A stretch of 25,684 nt of DNA. Origin: Chara braunii. Lineage: Eukaryota; Streptophyta; Charophyceae; Charales; Characeae. The translations under genes were made by a program, and so were the position numbers. The stretch is from NCBI GenBank assembly GCA_003427395.1, contig BFEA01000417.1:605411-631094 (forward strand), given 5' to 3'. Shown in pieces: positions 1 through 11,561 of this stretch (the stretch's first letter is position 1; every line of letters starts with the position of its first letter). The notes under the pieces are model-generated. The model saw only the letters and a list, made by a program, of their open reading frames with translations, ran no database searches and was not told the origin of the DNA.

Positions 1-8
1 TTAACAAA

Positions 9-64
9 CCCTACCAATGTTAGTGTTGCTGATAAGAGCAGACACCACTAACACCTGGGTAGGG
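9..64. repeat. Imperfect hairpin at the LINE 3' end
   Basis: CCCTACC at 9-15 pairs with GGTAGGG at 58-64, and TGTTAGTG pairs with CACTAACA further in. The loop is GATAAG, giving roughly 22 paired positions with small bulges. It lies just beyond the LINE module shared with the 12.3-14.2 kb retroposons. LINE 3' stem-loops can be recognised by the element's own reverse transcriptase; that role is inferred here. Confidence 0.6.
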
Positions 65-87
65 ACTCCATCTATTGGTGGGGAGCG

Positions 88-3000
88 TCACCTGCTGGAA
101 ACCGGGTCCAACGTCCCTTGTTTCTTTATAAAAACATGTGGAGATAAAAACTGCCTCTTCAGCCAAACCAGGCCGCCAGATACAACTATTAAATCTAGCA
201 AAAAATTATCTCCTGGGAATAGTCTAACAAATAGCCCAACAATGGAGACAATTTTTCCTTGAGATTGCAACCAAAGCCTCAGATATCCAAAATATGTTGC
301 ATTCATACTTAATTGAGGATACCATTGCGAATCCACCATTGCTAATTCTGACGGGGGGAAGGGATTAGAAAAAAATTCTGGAGATCTGAGTGTGGTTCCT
401 GGAGGAAGCGAAAACCAGTCTTTGAAGCTCAAGAGGAAGTCTCGTTTTAAATTTTCCCCATGTTCTTCCTTCCCCGGCAATTTCACTTCTCCCAGGCACC
501 CTCCTTCATTTTCTCCCAGCCAATCTTGATTGGATTTTTTAATACATTCGATTATGTCTTTTTTTTAATGGAGATGTTGTATCTTTGATCGTACTACTGA
601 CCAATGTGCTCTTATTTATGTCTGTACAAATTGAAAATAATTAGTTTAGCAAATTCCATACCTTCAAGTTTTACATCTTCTCTTTCATAGACACACCTCT
701 TGTACCATAATGTCCATAGAATGACTTTTCGATCAAGTTCGAACAGGTTCCTCTGAAATTATGAAAGTTGCATATCCTGTGGTTCCCATTGCCCTAGTAG
801 TATGACTTTCCAACCCCATGGCCAGTCGATTCCTGTCAGTGTTCTCCACACACTGTTCCATCTTCTCCATAATAATACCGTTCCGGGACATTGGATGAAT
901 ATATGCTCAATTGTTTCTCTGATTCTCTTGTTGGGGAAAACAGATAGACATGCTTTACACCATGGAAGCGTCAGACCAGGTTGCTCTAGATTGGTACGGT
1001 TGAAAAGTCAATCATTCGTTGGAAGACGTCGATTAATTATTTGCCATTGTAAAGATGAAAACTAAGTAGGCCGTTTTTTTATTTGATTAAATAATTTTAT
1101 ATTTATGATACTTTGTATATCTATGTTCAAATGCCTGGACCATCGGTCCCTTATTATAGATGTCACATCTACCCTAGGTCTAAGCAGACGATATGCTGCC
1201 TTAACTGTTAGAGATTGTAGAGTACGTGGTTTACTTCTTGTACCCGTCTGCCATACCCATTTGTCTGGATTAAAAAGTAGTTTTGTAATAGGGCATTTTG
1301 GCTGGAAGGCTCTCCATCCAGTGGTTGCTGAGATAAAAATAACTCTGATTCTAAACATTTCATTGAATGGAAAAAACTCAACCTGATTATCTGGTGTTAA
1401 AATGAGTAGATGATTTGTTGTTATTTTGAATAAAGCTACTAGAGCTTCTTCCTCAAGTAAACTCATGATTTGCCCAACCTTCCAATCTTGTGGATCTTAT
1501 GTAATTGTAACAAAATCACTTTTTTGAAACTTTACACCATTTCTCAATTCTCTGACCCATGTCAAAGGGATGAAACTAGTTATGCGGTCCAAGTTCTGAT
1601 CCAATTTGTGGGCATAAGTAATTATTTTTTTGAGTTGATCTGAATTTTTTCATCTTCTCCTTTGTAAATCCCAAATGTCTTTAACCCGTATGACCCCTTT
1701 CTTTACCCATTGGGACCAGGGAGGAGTGGAGCTATAATACAAACAGCTATTAACATCTGTAATCCATCTGTTACCAAATAGAGGTTGCCTCAATATTTCC
1801 TCGAAGCGTGTGGGTTCAGGTTTGTTGGGTAATGGTAATTTCCTCCACACTTTCAAAAAAGATACTCATAGAGTATCTAGGATAAAGTCTCTACGTGTAG
1901 CACCTCTTTCCCCTTCATTTCTTAAATGTGCGGAAGGACGAGAGATGTGCCAAAATAGGTTTTCTACCCAAGTAAGAGGATGAACCTCGGGTGGTGCCTC
2001 TGGTGCCAATTTTCTGATTTGTTGTAGGGCTAGAGGTCGCCACGACTTGTCTATACCAAAGATGAGGTCAATCATCCACTGAAGGGACAAAGCTTGACAC
2101 TGTAGGGTGGGGTCCAAAATCCCTAATCCTCCTCTGGACTTAGGTTGGATAAAGGTAGACCATGCCACTCTAGGAATTACCTTTTGAAGCTCATGATCTC
2201 CTCTCCAGAGGAATGTCGTCACTTGTTTTAGGAGATGTTTGATTCCTGGTTTGCTAATTGCCCAAATTGTTGATTTGTACCAAATTGATGCGAGTACCAC
2301 ATTATTTATAACCAGTGCCCTCCCTAGAAGAGAAGTATGCTGATTCTTCCATTGATTCATTTCTTGGATTGCGGGTTTTGAAATTCATTCATCATTAGTT
2401 GTGGGTTTGTCAGTGGCCGTCAATGATACACCTAACACTCTCATAGGGGCTTCTAATGGGAACCATTGTACCCTGGGGAATTCAGGTGGACGTCCGCCAT
2501 TTGAGTGGATCCACCATCCTTGCATTTTACTTCCCCAATTGACTGTCATATCAGAAAGGTCAGAAACTTTGTCCAAAAGGTTTTTTTTTTTCCTTCCATA
2601 TTTGTTTCTGAAGCTTCTATGATTATTGTAAGGTCATCTGCAAACATTGAGGTTATTGGTATTGCCTCTTCCAGGATTCTTGAAATGCTTAGTCTTTTGA
2701 TATTATGATTGGCTCTAAGGTTGACACCCAGGGCTTCCATTACAATAACCAAAAGAAAAGGAGCGAGAGGATCGCCCTGCCTTACTGACCTCTGAAGTCG
2801 GATTTCAAGAGACAGCAAACCGTTCACAAGAATACGTGTGGTGACATTAATATGTAGAATTGCAACCCATCTACGCATGTTGGGTCCAAAATTTAGTTTA
2901 TGCAAACAAGCATCCAGAAATCGTCAATCCACATGATTATATGTCTTTTCAAAGTCTATATAAACGATCGCTGCGTTTTATTTGGTTTGTCATGCAACTT

Positions 3001-4740
3001 TGACCATTTCATTGATTAGAAGGATATTATCTTGTATGTGCCGATCTTTTATAAATCCAGTTTGTGAGGGATGAATTATATATACCATTACTGGGATCAT
3101 GCGATTGGCCAGAGCTTTAGCAAGCAATTTGTATACTACTGTAAGTAAAGTAATTTGTCTATAATTCTTCATATTGGATTTATCCCCCTTTTTGTATAAT
3201 AGGGTAAGAATTCCTTGACTGACAAAATCTCCCATTTGTCTTGTTTCCCACACCTCATGGTAGTATTTCATCAGTTCTGGTGACAGGATGGGCCACATGG
3301 CTTTCCAAAAACTTTTGGCCAGACCATCCACTCCCGGTGTTTTGTCCTCCTCCATCTGAATTAAGGTTGTCCAATTTGTTTTTTTAGTTATCGGTTTTTC
3401 AAGGTGTTCACGTTGTTCATCAGTAATCGACTGGAATAGTGGTTTTAAGAAGAGAGAAGTAGCTTGATCATCTTCTTGGATACAGGTAAGGTCTTTGGAT
3501 GATTTAAATAACTCTTTAAAGAAATAATAAGCGACTTTCAAACTTGTCGCGGAGGATGCGGGTACCAAAGGATCCCTTTGAGCCTCATGATTATATAAAT
3601 TATCAATATAAGAACGTTTAGCTCGTAATTTGACCATTGCAAAAAAAATGTTATCCATCTGCCCTTCTGTCTTGAATTTCATCAATTTGCCTCTGATTAT
3701 CTGTTCCTGCCAGCGATGTTGCGTAAATGACAACAGTTGTTTCCTGAGTTCTTGTATATCAATATTTTGTGAAGATCCCAGGTCTTGAGATTCATAATTC
3801 AAAATTTATTCTTGAATTTGTATTTCCTGCAAATGTTTATTCTTTGCTCGTAATTTTGAAAATTCATTACATTTTAAAGTTTAACCCATTGCTGAACCAA
3901 GCAATAAAGGAATCTTGTTTCTCTTCCGTCGAATGCCAGTATTCCCATACATCCCTTTCCCTGATCCGGTTTCTTTTTGAAAGAGAGGAGTATTGAACAC
4001 AATTTATGATCTGCACCGGTCCATGGACTTTTTGGAAAAATTGCTGCCCTTGTAAGAGATCTTTCTAGATCTTCAGACATTAGGATCAGATCTATTCTTG
4101 ATCTTGATTGGAGATGGTAACCTTGATTGCGTAAACATGTGAAAACTCTTTCCCTCGAGAAGATTCTTCGGTGTGAGTCAAATAGGCGTTCATTTTCGCA
4201 TAAGGTTTGTACTATACTCTCATCTTCCTCTATATAAGGAGGGCATGGATTAGGGATCTTCCAACGATCTAACCATCTATCTGGGGCTGCGTTGAAATCT
4301 CCTGCCATGATTAGGGGTATTCCTGCCGGGATATGTGTTCTTATGTCTTGAAAGAATCTGATTTTTTTTTCAACTTCATTTGACCCATATACATTAATTA
4401 CACGTATAGTATCTGATTCAATCTTGAAGATAGCAGATATTCATCGACCCTGTTCCTTATCTGATACCCATTGCACAATTTGTGCTCAAGATTCCAATGG
4501 TACCCAAATTGCTACTCCTGCTGACCCACTTCTTGGAGAATACGCATTAATCTTAGTAAAAGACCAAACCGTATTGTGAGCCCGAGTGTGAATAGGGGAA
4601 TCAGTCAGATGAGTTTCTTGAATACATATTATGTCAGACCATGACCTGCCACCCACTCCTTTTAACTGTTCTAATATTGACTTTCTTTTTTCTGTGTCTG
4701 CCGTGGCTATACCATTTACATTTAGAGATCTGAGATCCAA
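88..4740 (-). pseudogene. LINE ORF2: AP endonuclease - reverse transcriptase - zf-RVT, broken
   Basis: The N-terminal endonuclease (4740 to about 3874) keeps NVNGI, IICIQETHL, NVYG, GDFN, SRIDLIL and GADH motifs, as in APE-type LINE nucleases that nick the target. The reverse transcriptase follows (3802-2546): PGVDGL, ANRMIPV, HPSQTGF, an IDFEK motif A, RQGDPLAPFL (motif B) and FADD (motif C). A connection region runs from 2576 to 1062. A zf-RVT-like segment near 880-1060 shows WQIINRRLP, CKAC and EHIFIQC. The C-terminus (486-88) ends GTLDPVSSR then TGA. In-frame stops lie at 4486-4488, 4441-4443, 2990-2992, 2978-2980 and 2924-2926. Frame changes fall near 3880-3800, at the 2581-2591 homopolymer, and between 1062 and 486. 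Motif A reads TYN where AYD is usual. The start at 4740 is TTG, so the true start is unclear. Confidence 0.9.
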
Positions 4741-4846
4741 GTCCGCTGTTTTGGTTGCATGTTGTCAGGATGGGTTTTTACTATAATATTTATTAATTGC
4801 TTTCATTTTAGTCCCTTATTATGAAAGGACTTCCCCCCTTTGTGTT

Positions 4847-5692
4847 TTAGAGGCGGATCCATGATCCATTGTCAAGATCTCCAGCAGTTTGAAGGATTCC
4901 TCTACGAAGAATTATACTGAGAAAAACAAGAATATTCGAGGCTGACCACACCACATTTCCTTTAATCTTAAGACTTTGTAGGTCTAGCAAAGTTGTGTGG
5001 GAGAACCATTTCAATCCTGTCTCTTTTTGTTCCTCAAAACAAACAAACGTGCCCCTTTTCGCTATATGGGCCTTGTCCCCAATTTCTGTGAAAGCTGTTT
5101 GAGGACCAGGATCATAATGTTTGATTAAGAAATGTCGCATACCCCTTTTGAATATTCGATCCCCTACACTTTGATACTTAACATATGTAGACCATCCTCT
5201 CAATGTAACCCCTCCGTATTGATCGTGGCCTACTGGAGAAAGTCCCACTTCCCATTTTCCTTTTTTTTTCCGTAAAGGAATGATGAGGTTGCCCTTAGAT
5301 GGCTGTGGCCTAACCACTTGACCTTTTTCCAATACATTCCTCATTCTCTGCCTTTTGTTAACTTCCTGTGTTGACCATGTATGAGAAGTGAGTGCTCCTT
5401 CTATCTGGGTTGTCGTTAGACATTCCTCTTGGTTAGATTGTTGTGTATGCGTTTGTTCTTTTTGGGTAGATTGCGCTATCCTGTCATTTTCTTCTATAGC
5501 TGTATCTTTCATTTGTGATCCCTCCTCCTGATGTTGGATGAGAATTTCTTGTTTTTTTGGCACCAATTCTTGGTTGGCCATCAACTGGTATCCCTCCTCT
5601 TGTTGTTGGGTGAAAATTTCTTGTTTTTTTGAAATCATCTCTTGTTTGTCCTTCAGCTGGTTTATTTCTAAAAGAGGGGTGTGATTAGACAA
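4847..5692 (-). pseudogene. LINE coding stretch between ORF1 and ORF2, unrecognised domain
   Basis: This is a 281-codon open stretch in a different frame from the 8310-5926 frame. Above 5692 the same frame reads on through a TAA and a TAG, so the true start lies upstream; 5692 itself is TTG. The N-terminal part is Lys/Gln/Glu-rich and contains two copies of a roughly 24-residue repeat (SKKQEIFTQQQEEG and PKKQEILIQHQEEG), probably coiled coil. The C-terminal 150 residues are a compact-looking mixed sequence (GKWEVGLSPVGHDQYGG, GMRHFLIKHYDPGPQ, WSASNILVFLSIILRRG) that I do not recognise. It ends about 100 bp before ORF2. Most likely it is the C-terminal part of an unusually long ORF1 reached through one frameshift; a separate ORF is the alternative. 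Confidence 0.6.
5519..5662. repeat. 72-bp tandem duplication inside LINE coding sequence
   Basis: TCCCTCCTC begins at 5519 and again at 5591, and the two 72-bp units resemble each other throughout (TTTCTTGTTTTTTTG in both). The period is 24 codons, so the duplication keeps the minus-strand frame and produces the doubled KKQE...QQEEG segment. Confidence 0.75.
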
Positions 5693-5925
5693 TGTTATTT
5701 CTTATGACAATATTAACTATCCATTCATATCCCCATATATTATTTGCCCCTGAGTATCCTTTTGACTATTGTCAAGCGAAGGTGAGTGAAGGGTCACTTG
5801 CCCATTGTTATCTATATCTGTTATATTTTCTTGTATTTCCTCTCTTATATCCTCTAGAGATGAGAGTTGTTCTTTTGTCCTTGATTCTAACGAATCCTGG
5901 GACTGATGTGGAATAATTGTTGTTG

Positions 5926-6446
5926 TTATTGTCTGTCATTTTCCTTTTCCTTACTTTCTTCTGGTGTAAGGGCAGGTGGTTGAAACATATTCATTATTGT
6001 ATTGAACATGCGGCGGCTAATTATAGGTCATTTGGTTCCTTGTGGAAGCCCATCCGTTAACACCCCTTTTAGGGAAGGACTTGCATTCATAAGATTGATA
6101 AGATGTACATAGGATGTATCCCAAAACTCAGTGGTGGCTTCTTCATACTTTATCTTTAGTTGTTGAAAAATTCATTCTGCCAGTTGTATCATTTTGTGTT
6201 CCACCGTGATAAGCTCTTCTTAACCTGAAGGAGGAGCTTCAGACATAGGGTTGTCCAACACTTGTTCTTCCTGATCAATGTTCATGTCTACAGGCCCTAA
6301 TGCATCACTAAAGAAGTCTTGTTGGAGGTCCCTTTCTTGCTTTTGTGATTGCTCTATTTCCACTAACTGTGGTACTTGCGGCACACCCTCTTCTTTTGTG
6401 TCCGATTTTGGTCTCCATTTCTGATGATAATAAGGTCCTCCTCTTC

Positions 6447-6481
<35 letters not shown>

Positions 6482-8310
6482 TTTCGGTCATTTCTTCTTA
6501 TTAGAGGTAAGTCTGGAGAATCATTTTGCTTACTGTCCTCTTCCAGAACCATTTCCAGATCCCTGATTTGGTGGTTCCCTTCCTTTTGTGCTATCGTAAG
6601 TTGTGATGGCAATCCCTTGTTGATCTTAATAGTGTCTGTTTCTTTCAAGTATCTATGTGGATCAGGTTCTCTTACAGGTTCATTTGTAGTTTTATTCTCC
6701 TTTTCCCGATTCAATTTGACTGAAGTGGATGAATTGGATGAAGAAGGTATGATTTAAGAGGCTGGATTCGAGGAGGATGAAGTGGAGGGATTCTTGTTTA
6801 CTACTTTGGCCGTAGCTTCTGGTGGAGTCCAACTATTTGGAGGCTTGGTGTCCCAATTTGGATTTCCTTCCTTTTCTCACGTCCAACCTTTTGGTTTAGC
6901 ACCCTTGTTTGTCCCCTCTATATATACCCACCCCTCGTGACCCTGATCCACTGTCCTCCACATATTATTTTTAAATGAATCTCTGATCAGCCTCCCTGTA
7001 GCACTTTGTCTACGTATTGGATTCTGTTCACATGATTGATCTGTGCTGAGGTGTCCATATGCTTTGCATATAAAACACCACGGGCGTAGCTTGTGTGCAG
7101 TGTGAATGTGGAATTCCTTTCCCCCAACTTGATAAGGAATCACATCATCTAGATTGAAGGGTTTATTTGATGGGTGGTTGATTGCTAATATTAGGTAGTC
7201 GTCCCTTTTAGCTGCGAAAGCTGGGAGGGGATCGATGGAATCAAAAATATCATGGGTTTTTCCAAAGTCATGTATGAAGGCAACTTGTATTTCTATTGGG
7301 ATATGATGAAATTCTACCCAATAGAAATCTTCCATCATCTGACGTCGCTGCTCATCCGGACTCTGCTTTTGAGGAACCCATGAATATATTCGGACTTCTG
7401 ACTGATCACATCTCAACTTTCTCCATCCATCGATTTTTTTTTTTTTGTCTTCTTCATGAATGTCGAGGATTGTAAAAACTGTTGATGATACAGACTGGAT
7501 TAAAAAATTATTTTGGGCAGCTTCATGGTGTCCTTTCAGTGATGTCAATTGTCTGCTCACCCATTTGATTTTTTCATTAACTGATTTGAATGATGCGTCA
7601 TCATGGAATACCCAATTGTTTACATGGCGTTGGTGTACTGCATCTCGATGTGCTACCATCTGAGTTGGATATGTTTTAACCATAGATTTTTTTCCTCCAT
7701 TGTCTATCACTTTGTTTTCAGATGAACTGATTGGTTTAGATAGAAAAAAAACTCTGGCAGATGATAAATTTGACAATGGTATTTGAAGCGGTGAAGCCTG
7801 TGGACCTGTTCTTTTGACTTCGAGAGTTTTGTTTTGAAAAGGACCCTTTGTTTTTTCCGCACATGACTGAGGGACTTCTCTCATACTTGTTCCTTGTGTA
7901 TCTGACGAAAGAGAATGAGAGGTCGTCACAATGTTTGATGAGGGGGGAGGTTCATTGCCTATCATTATACTTTCTTTTCCTTCTCCCCTGTTTTCACTGT
8001 TCTCTACCTTCGTATCCATATTTCCGATGACCTTTTCTCCTTTCTTAGTTTCTTTTTGTCCTTCCCCTCTATCCCCATACCTTTCTCCATTTCCTTTTCG
8101 TCCTTCTCTGCCTCTCTCGATTGCCTCCTGTATAGAAGGGAAGGACATCTCATATTGAGAGGGCCCAGATCCTTGCTGAATTTCTGATAAACCCTGTTGG
8201 TCTGTAAATGGAAATGCCAATGATTTTATTTCATTGGATGTGTTTTTTGTACCTGAGTTATTTGACCCCACTCCTCCTTCTTTTCCTCCATATAGTGGGT
8301 TAATTGCCAT
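5926..8310 (-). pseudogene. LINE ORF1: gag-like nucleic-acid-binding protein, broken
   Basis: An ATG at 8310 opens 477 codons to a TGA at 6877-6879; an in-frame TAA lies just upstream of the ATG. Residues about 225-400 look like the DUF4283-type region common in plant LINE ORF1 proteins (for example KLRCDQSEVRIYSWVPQ and YWVEFHHIPIEI), followed by CFICKAYGHLSTDQSC. That is a zinc knuckle with C-x2-C-x4-H-x6-C spacing, two residues longer than the usual last gap. The same frame stays largely open below 6877, interrupted at 6877-6879, 6754-6756, 6220-6222, 6172-6174, 6028-6030 and 5926-5928. The intact ORF1 was therefore probably much longer than 477 residues. The N-terminal third is low-complexity and polar. 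ORF1 proteins of this kind bind LINE RNA; here that is inferred from family membership. Confidence 0.82.
6449..6484. repeat. (TAT)n microsatellite, about 11 units
   Basis: An uninterrupted run of TAT triplets. On the minus strand it lies in the extended ORF1 frame and reads as about eleven isoleucines. Its triplet period leaves the frame intact. Confidence 0.9.
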
Positions 8311-8391
8311 AATCTGATTGTAGTGATTCTCTTATCTCTCTCCTTTCCTTATACATGAAGAGATGAGGGAACCCATTGAAGAGGAATTAAT

Positions 8392-8665
8392 CTATTGGTG
8401 CACGACCACTGAAGAGAAAAGGGGATTTTGTGAAGCTCTTTCCTCTTCGGTGAGGACTTCCCCATCAGGTGAGAACGACATGGAATGATTCTTTCCTGTG
8501 GTTTGTATTTGTTTGCTCTGTAGGACTCGTCTTAATGGTGTATGCATTTGTCTTCCTGCCATCTGTCTCATTGCCCCTCTGAACATGAGCATAAAATCCA
8601 ACTGACGATGTACCCTCTGATGATGAATAATACGAGTCATTTTGTTCATCAGATTTATCTCCCAA
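8392..8665 (-). pseudogene. Short LINE 5' open stretch upstream of ORF1
   Basis: A polar, Ser/Thr/Asn-rich reading frame runs from 8665 (TTG) to a TGA at 8465. Past that stop it continues in the same frame through one TAA toward the ORF1 start. The composition (SYYSSSEGTSSVGFYAHVQ) resembles low-complexity ORF1 leaders. It may be the true N-terminus of ORF1, joined by a frameshift near 8310, or a small upstream ORF in the LINE leader. No domain is recognised. Confidence 0.35.
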
Positions 8666-8670
8666 TAAAA

Positions 8671-9150
8671 TAATTAATTTACTAAGATAGAGAATAAATC
8701 ACATCCAAGCACAACTATTATCCAATTTTCATATTTAAGATATTATTATTGTTACCAAAGGTTGACAACAACTCACCACACCGTTGATGTACAGTCAACC
8801 CTTGTGTGTATTTTATGTTCTTATTTCTTCAGTTCTTCCGTTTCTGTTTAAATTAGTATTTGTATTATCATTTATCGATCCTTGTCTTTCTTTTGTGGAT
8901 GGGAGAGACCATTAAAGAAGGAGGGAACTGTGAGAAGGTCAGGTGGAGGAAGGATGAGAGAACGAGGTGCTTCCCTTTTTGACGTCGTACTCTTGTCAAC
9001 TGTCCTTCTTCCAGCCTGATCTGATTCCTCCCTCTTTCTTCTTGTTAACCCCCAATGGGCTAATGACTTTACCAACTTCTGAGTATGCCAATCGTTGTTG
9101 ATATGCAACTCCTTCTCTGCTTCATGTCAGATTGTCATTGATCTCTTGCA
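8671..9150. other. Unassigned, possible LINE leader
   Basis: No gene or domain is seen. On the minus strand the 9108-8872 stretch is open but unrecognised and polar. The segment may hold the LINE 5' UTR; no 5' boundary or target duplication could be identified. Confidence 0.4.
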
Positions 9151-11310
9151 TATGACTCAGATCACGAACATCCATGAGGTGTTCTCACGTTCACCAATGA
9201 GCCTTTGTCCCCAATGTTTCCTTGCTCACAAGACAGAAACGTCGATGAGCCGTACTCATGAGTCAATGATAATTTCAGGCTCCTATAAGTTGCATTCTCT
9301 TACGACAATTTATAGTACTGATACTCCCTAATCCAAAGAGTAGCGATCGTACGAACACAACCACCTATCACCCTCACCGATGAGTAGCAATCATGACTAT
9401 TACTGATGAATATCATTAAGTAGTGATGAGGGGTAATAATGAGCACAAAGGGATGTGAAGCATCAATGTGTTATGAACACCTATCCCACGCGCCGATGAG
9501 TAGCAACCACGCCGATCAGTAATGAGCAACAATGTAATCATAAAGAGTGTCTTTACAACAACTATCACCAATGATCTTGCGTCTTGATACGAGCGCAATA
9601 AATAACTATTAAGATCATCAATAGGATACGAACACTCGCATGTGTACGTGGCTCTGATCGCCAACTACGACAATCACCGCATCACTGATGAGAATCGACG
9701 ACGCTTATCACCAAAGAGTGTCGATCAAAGACACATTGATTAGTTGAGATCTCAAGCAGCAGTGCACGTAGCGCTGATCAGCGACCGCAATAATCATCAA
9801 TGTGTTATGAGCATGAGCCCCTATCACACTCACCAATGAGTAACAACCACTGCGATCATCAATGAGTATGATTCCAAAGTCAACATTGAGTAACGAAAAG
9901 AGAAGTTGCAATGTATTAAGAACAAAAACACATATCACCCTCACCGATGAGTATTGATGAATATTAATCCAGTCAGCGATGAGTAGTGATGAGGACCAAC
10001 AATGAGCACAAAGCGATGTGAAGCTTCAATATGTTATGAACACCTATCCCACTCGTCGATGAGTAGCAACCACTCCGATCACTAATGAGCATCAATGTGT
10101 TACAGGTTGTGTATCAACCCAGACAGCATTGAGTGGCAATGAGAAGCACCAATGTGTTACGACCACGAGTATCTTTCACTCGTGTTTGTATGTAGCTACC
10201 TGGACTAGCACCAATGATTGATCCAAAAGCTGCGGTGAGTAGTGATGGGGAGAAGCAATGACGACGATTATTAATTAGTAGCGTTCCGATGAGTATCAAT
10301 CATGACGATTATTATTTAGTAAGGAGCACAAGTGTATTACAAACACAAACTTCTATCACTCGCGCCGATGAGTAGTGACCACTACAATCCCAATGAGTAT
10401 CGATACCTTCGAATTGCCGACCGATTGTTAGCGATGAGTATCAATACCTTATTGAGACGTGATGAGAAGCACTACACTTATCACACGCGTCAAAGGGAAG
10501 CAATGCATCTATCACGCGCGCCGATGAGTAGTGCCCACTACGATCCCCATGAGTATTGATACATATCACGCGCGCCAACGATGAGAAGCACTGCATTTGT
10601 CACACGCGCCAAAGAGAAGCAATGCATCTATCACGCGCGCCGATGAGTAGTGGCCACTACGATCCCCATGAGTATTGATACATATCACGCGTACCGATGA
10701 GCACTCACCTTCGAATTGTCGACCATTCATTAGCGATGAATACCAATACATCATAGAGAAGCGATGAGAAGCACTGTACCTATCACACGCGCCGATGAGA
10801 AGTACTGCACCTATCGCTCGCGCCAATGAGTAGTCCTGAACACGTCGCAGAATACTCAACTTCTAATTGCCGATGGATCACTAGTGACAACAAGGTATTG
10901 ATGAGCATCGCTTACTATCAATGCCAGCATGGCAGCAATTCGAAGCACTGCACTTGTCACACGCGCCAAAGAGAAGCAATGCATCTATCACACACGTCGA
11001 TGAGTAGTGGCCACTACGATCCCCATGAGTATTGATACATATCACGCACGCCGATGAGCACTCACCTTCGAATTGCCGACCGTTCATTAACGATGAGTAT
11101 CAATACATCATAGAAAAGTGATGAGAAGCATTGTACCTATCACACGCGCCGATGAGAAGTATTGCACCTATCGCGCACGCCGATGAGTAGTCCTGAACAC
11201 GTCACAGAATACTCAACTTCTAATTGTCGATTGATCACTAGCAACAATGAGGTATTGATGAGCATCGCTTACTAGCAATGCCAGCATGACAGCAATTCGC
11301 ATCGCCGACC
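9150..11310. repeat. Degenerate array rich in (G/A)ATGAG, with higher-order repeats
   Basis: About 45 copies by eye of (G/A/C)ATGAG lie on the plus strand, usually as CGATGAGTAG, AATGAGCA or CATGAGTAT, at irregular spacing of about 20-60 bp; the reverse form is rare. Longer words recur, for example CACCTATCCCAC followed by CGATGAGTAGCAACCAC at about 9479 and again about 560 bp later, and TATCACGCGCGCC many times from 10.5 kb on. No coding frame runs through it. It looks like an old satellite that decayed and was partly re-amplified. Confidence 0.7.
10585..11299. repeat. 357-bp tandem duplication
   Basis: GAAGCACTGCA begins at 10585 and at 10942, and AGCAATTCG closes the units at 10934-10942 and 11291-11299, giving an offset of 357 bp at both ends. 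The two units are nearly identical by eye. A shorter related 119-bp unit starts at 10466. This is the youngest amplification within the (G/A)ATGAG array. Confidence 0.88.
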
Positions 11311-11561
11311 TTCTGGGATATTTTTGGAGTTGCACTCCACTTCCGTCCGCCAAAGAGTAGCAATGTCAACCTCCCTTGCACTTCACCAACCTGCCAACCT
11401 AACGCTCTCCCGTGTGGACACGTGGCTTGGAATCCACGTATCCTCCACGGAGTTGCCAACCCGAGCCTTGCTCAGTCAACAATTGCGCCCCGTGTCCCGC
11501 AAGCCTGCTGCGGCAACTGGACGCGCGACAACGCTCACCAGCCTCTATCCGATGAGACACG
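11311..11561. other. No feature recognised
   Basis: Mixed-composition sequence between the satellite array and the SINE-like segment. Nothing coding or structured is evident. Confidence 0.4.

Larger units (their letters stand above)
1..8670 (-). mobile_element. Near-complete LINE (non-LTR retrotransposon), degenerate
   Basis: Read on the minus strand, the order is a gag-like ORF1 with a zinc knuckle (from 8310), a further open stretch (to 4847), an AP-endonuclease/reverse-transcriptase ORF2 (from about 4740), and a short 3' end. This is the standard layout of plant L1-type LINEs. Domains are recognisable end to end, so the copy is close to full length, with its 5' end somewhere between about 8670 and 9100. 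No poly(A) is seen at the low-coordinate end; the window may stop before it. The frames are interrupted by stops that could each arise by one C-to-T or G-to-A change, plus at least three frameshifts, so this copy is inactive. About 55 bp near its 3' end is shared with two short retroposons at 12.3-14.2 kb. Confidence 0.88.

Noticed and set aside
9150-11310. Hammerhead ribozyme cores (GATGAG resembles CTGATGAG)
   Set aside because: Most copies read CGATGAG or AATGAG, and none has the matching GAAA strand at a sensible distance. The CTGATGAG at about 9686 also lacks it.
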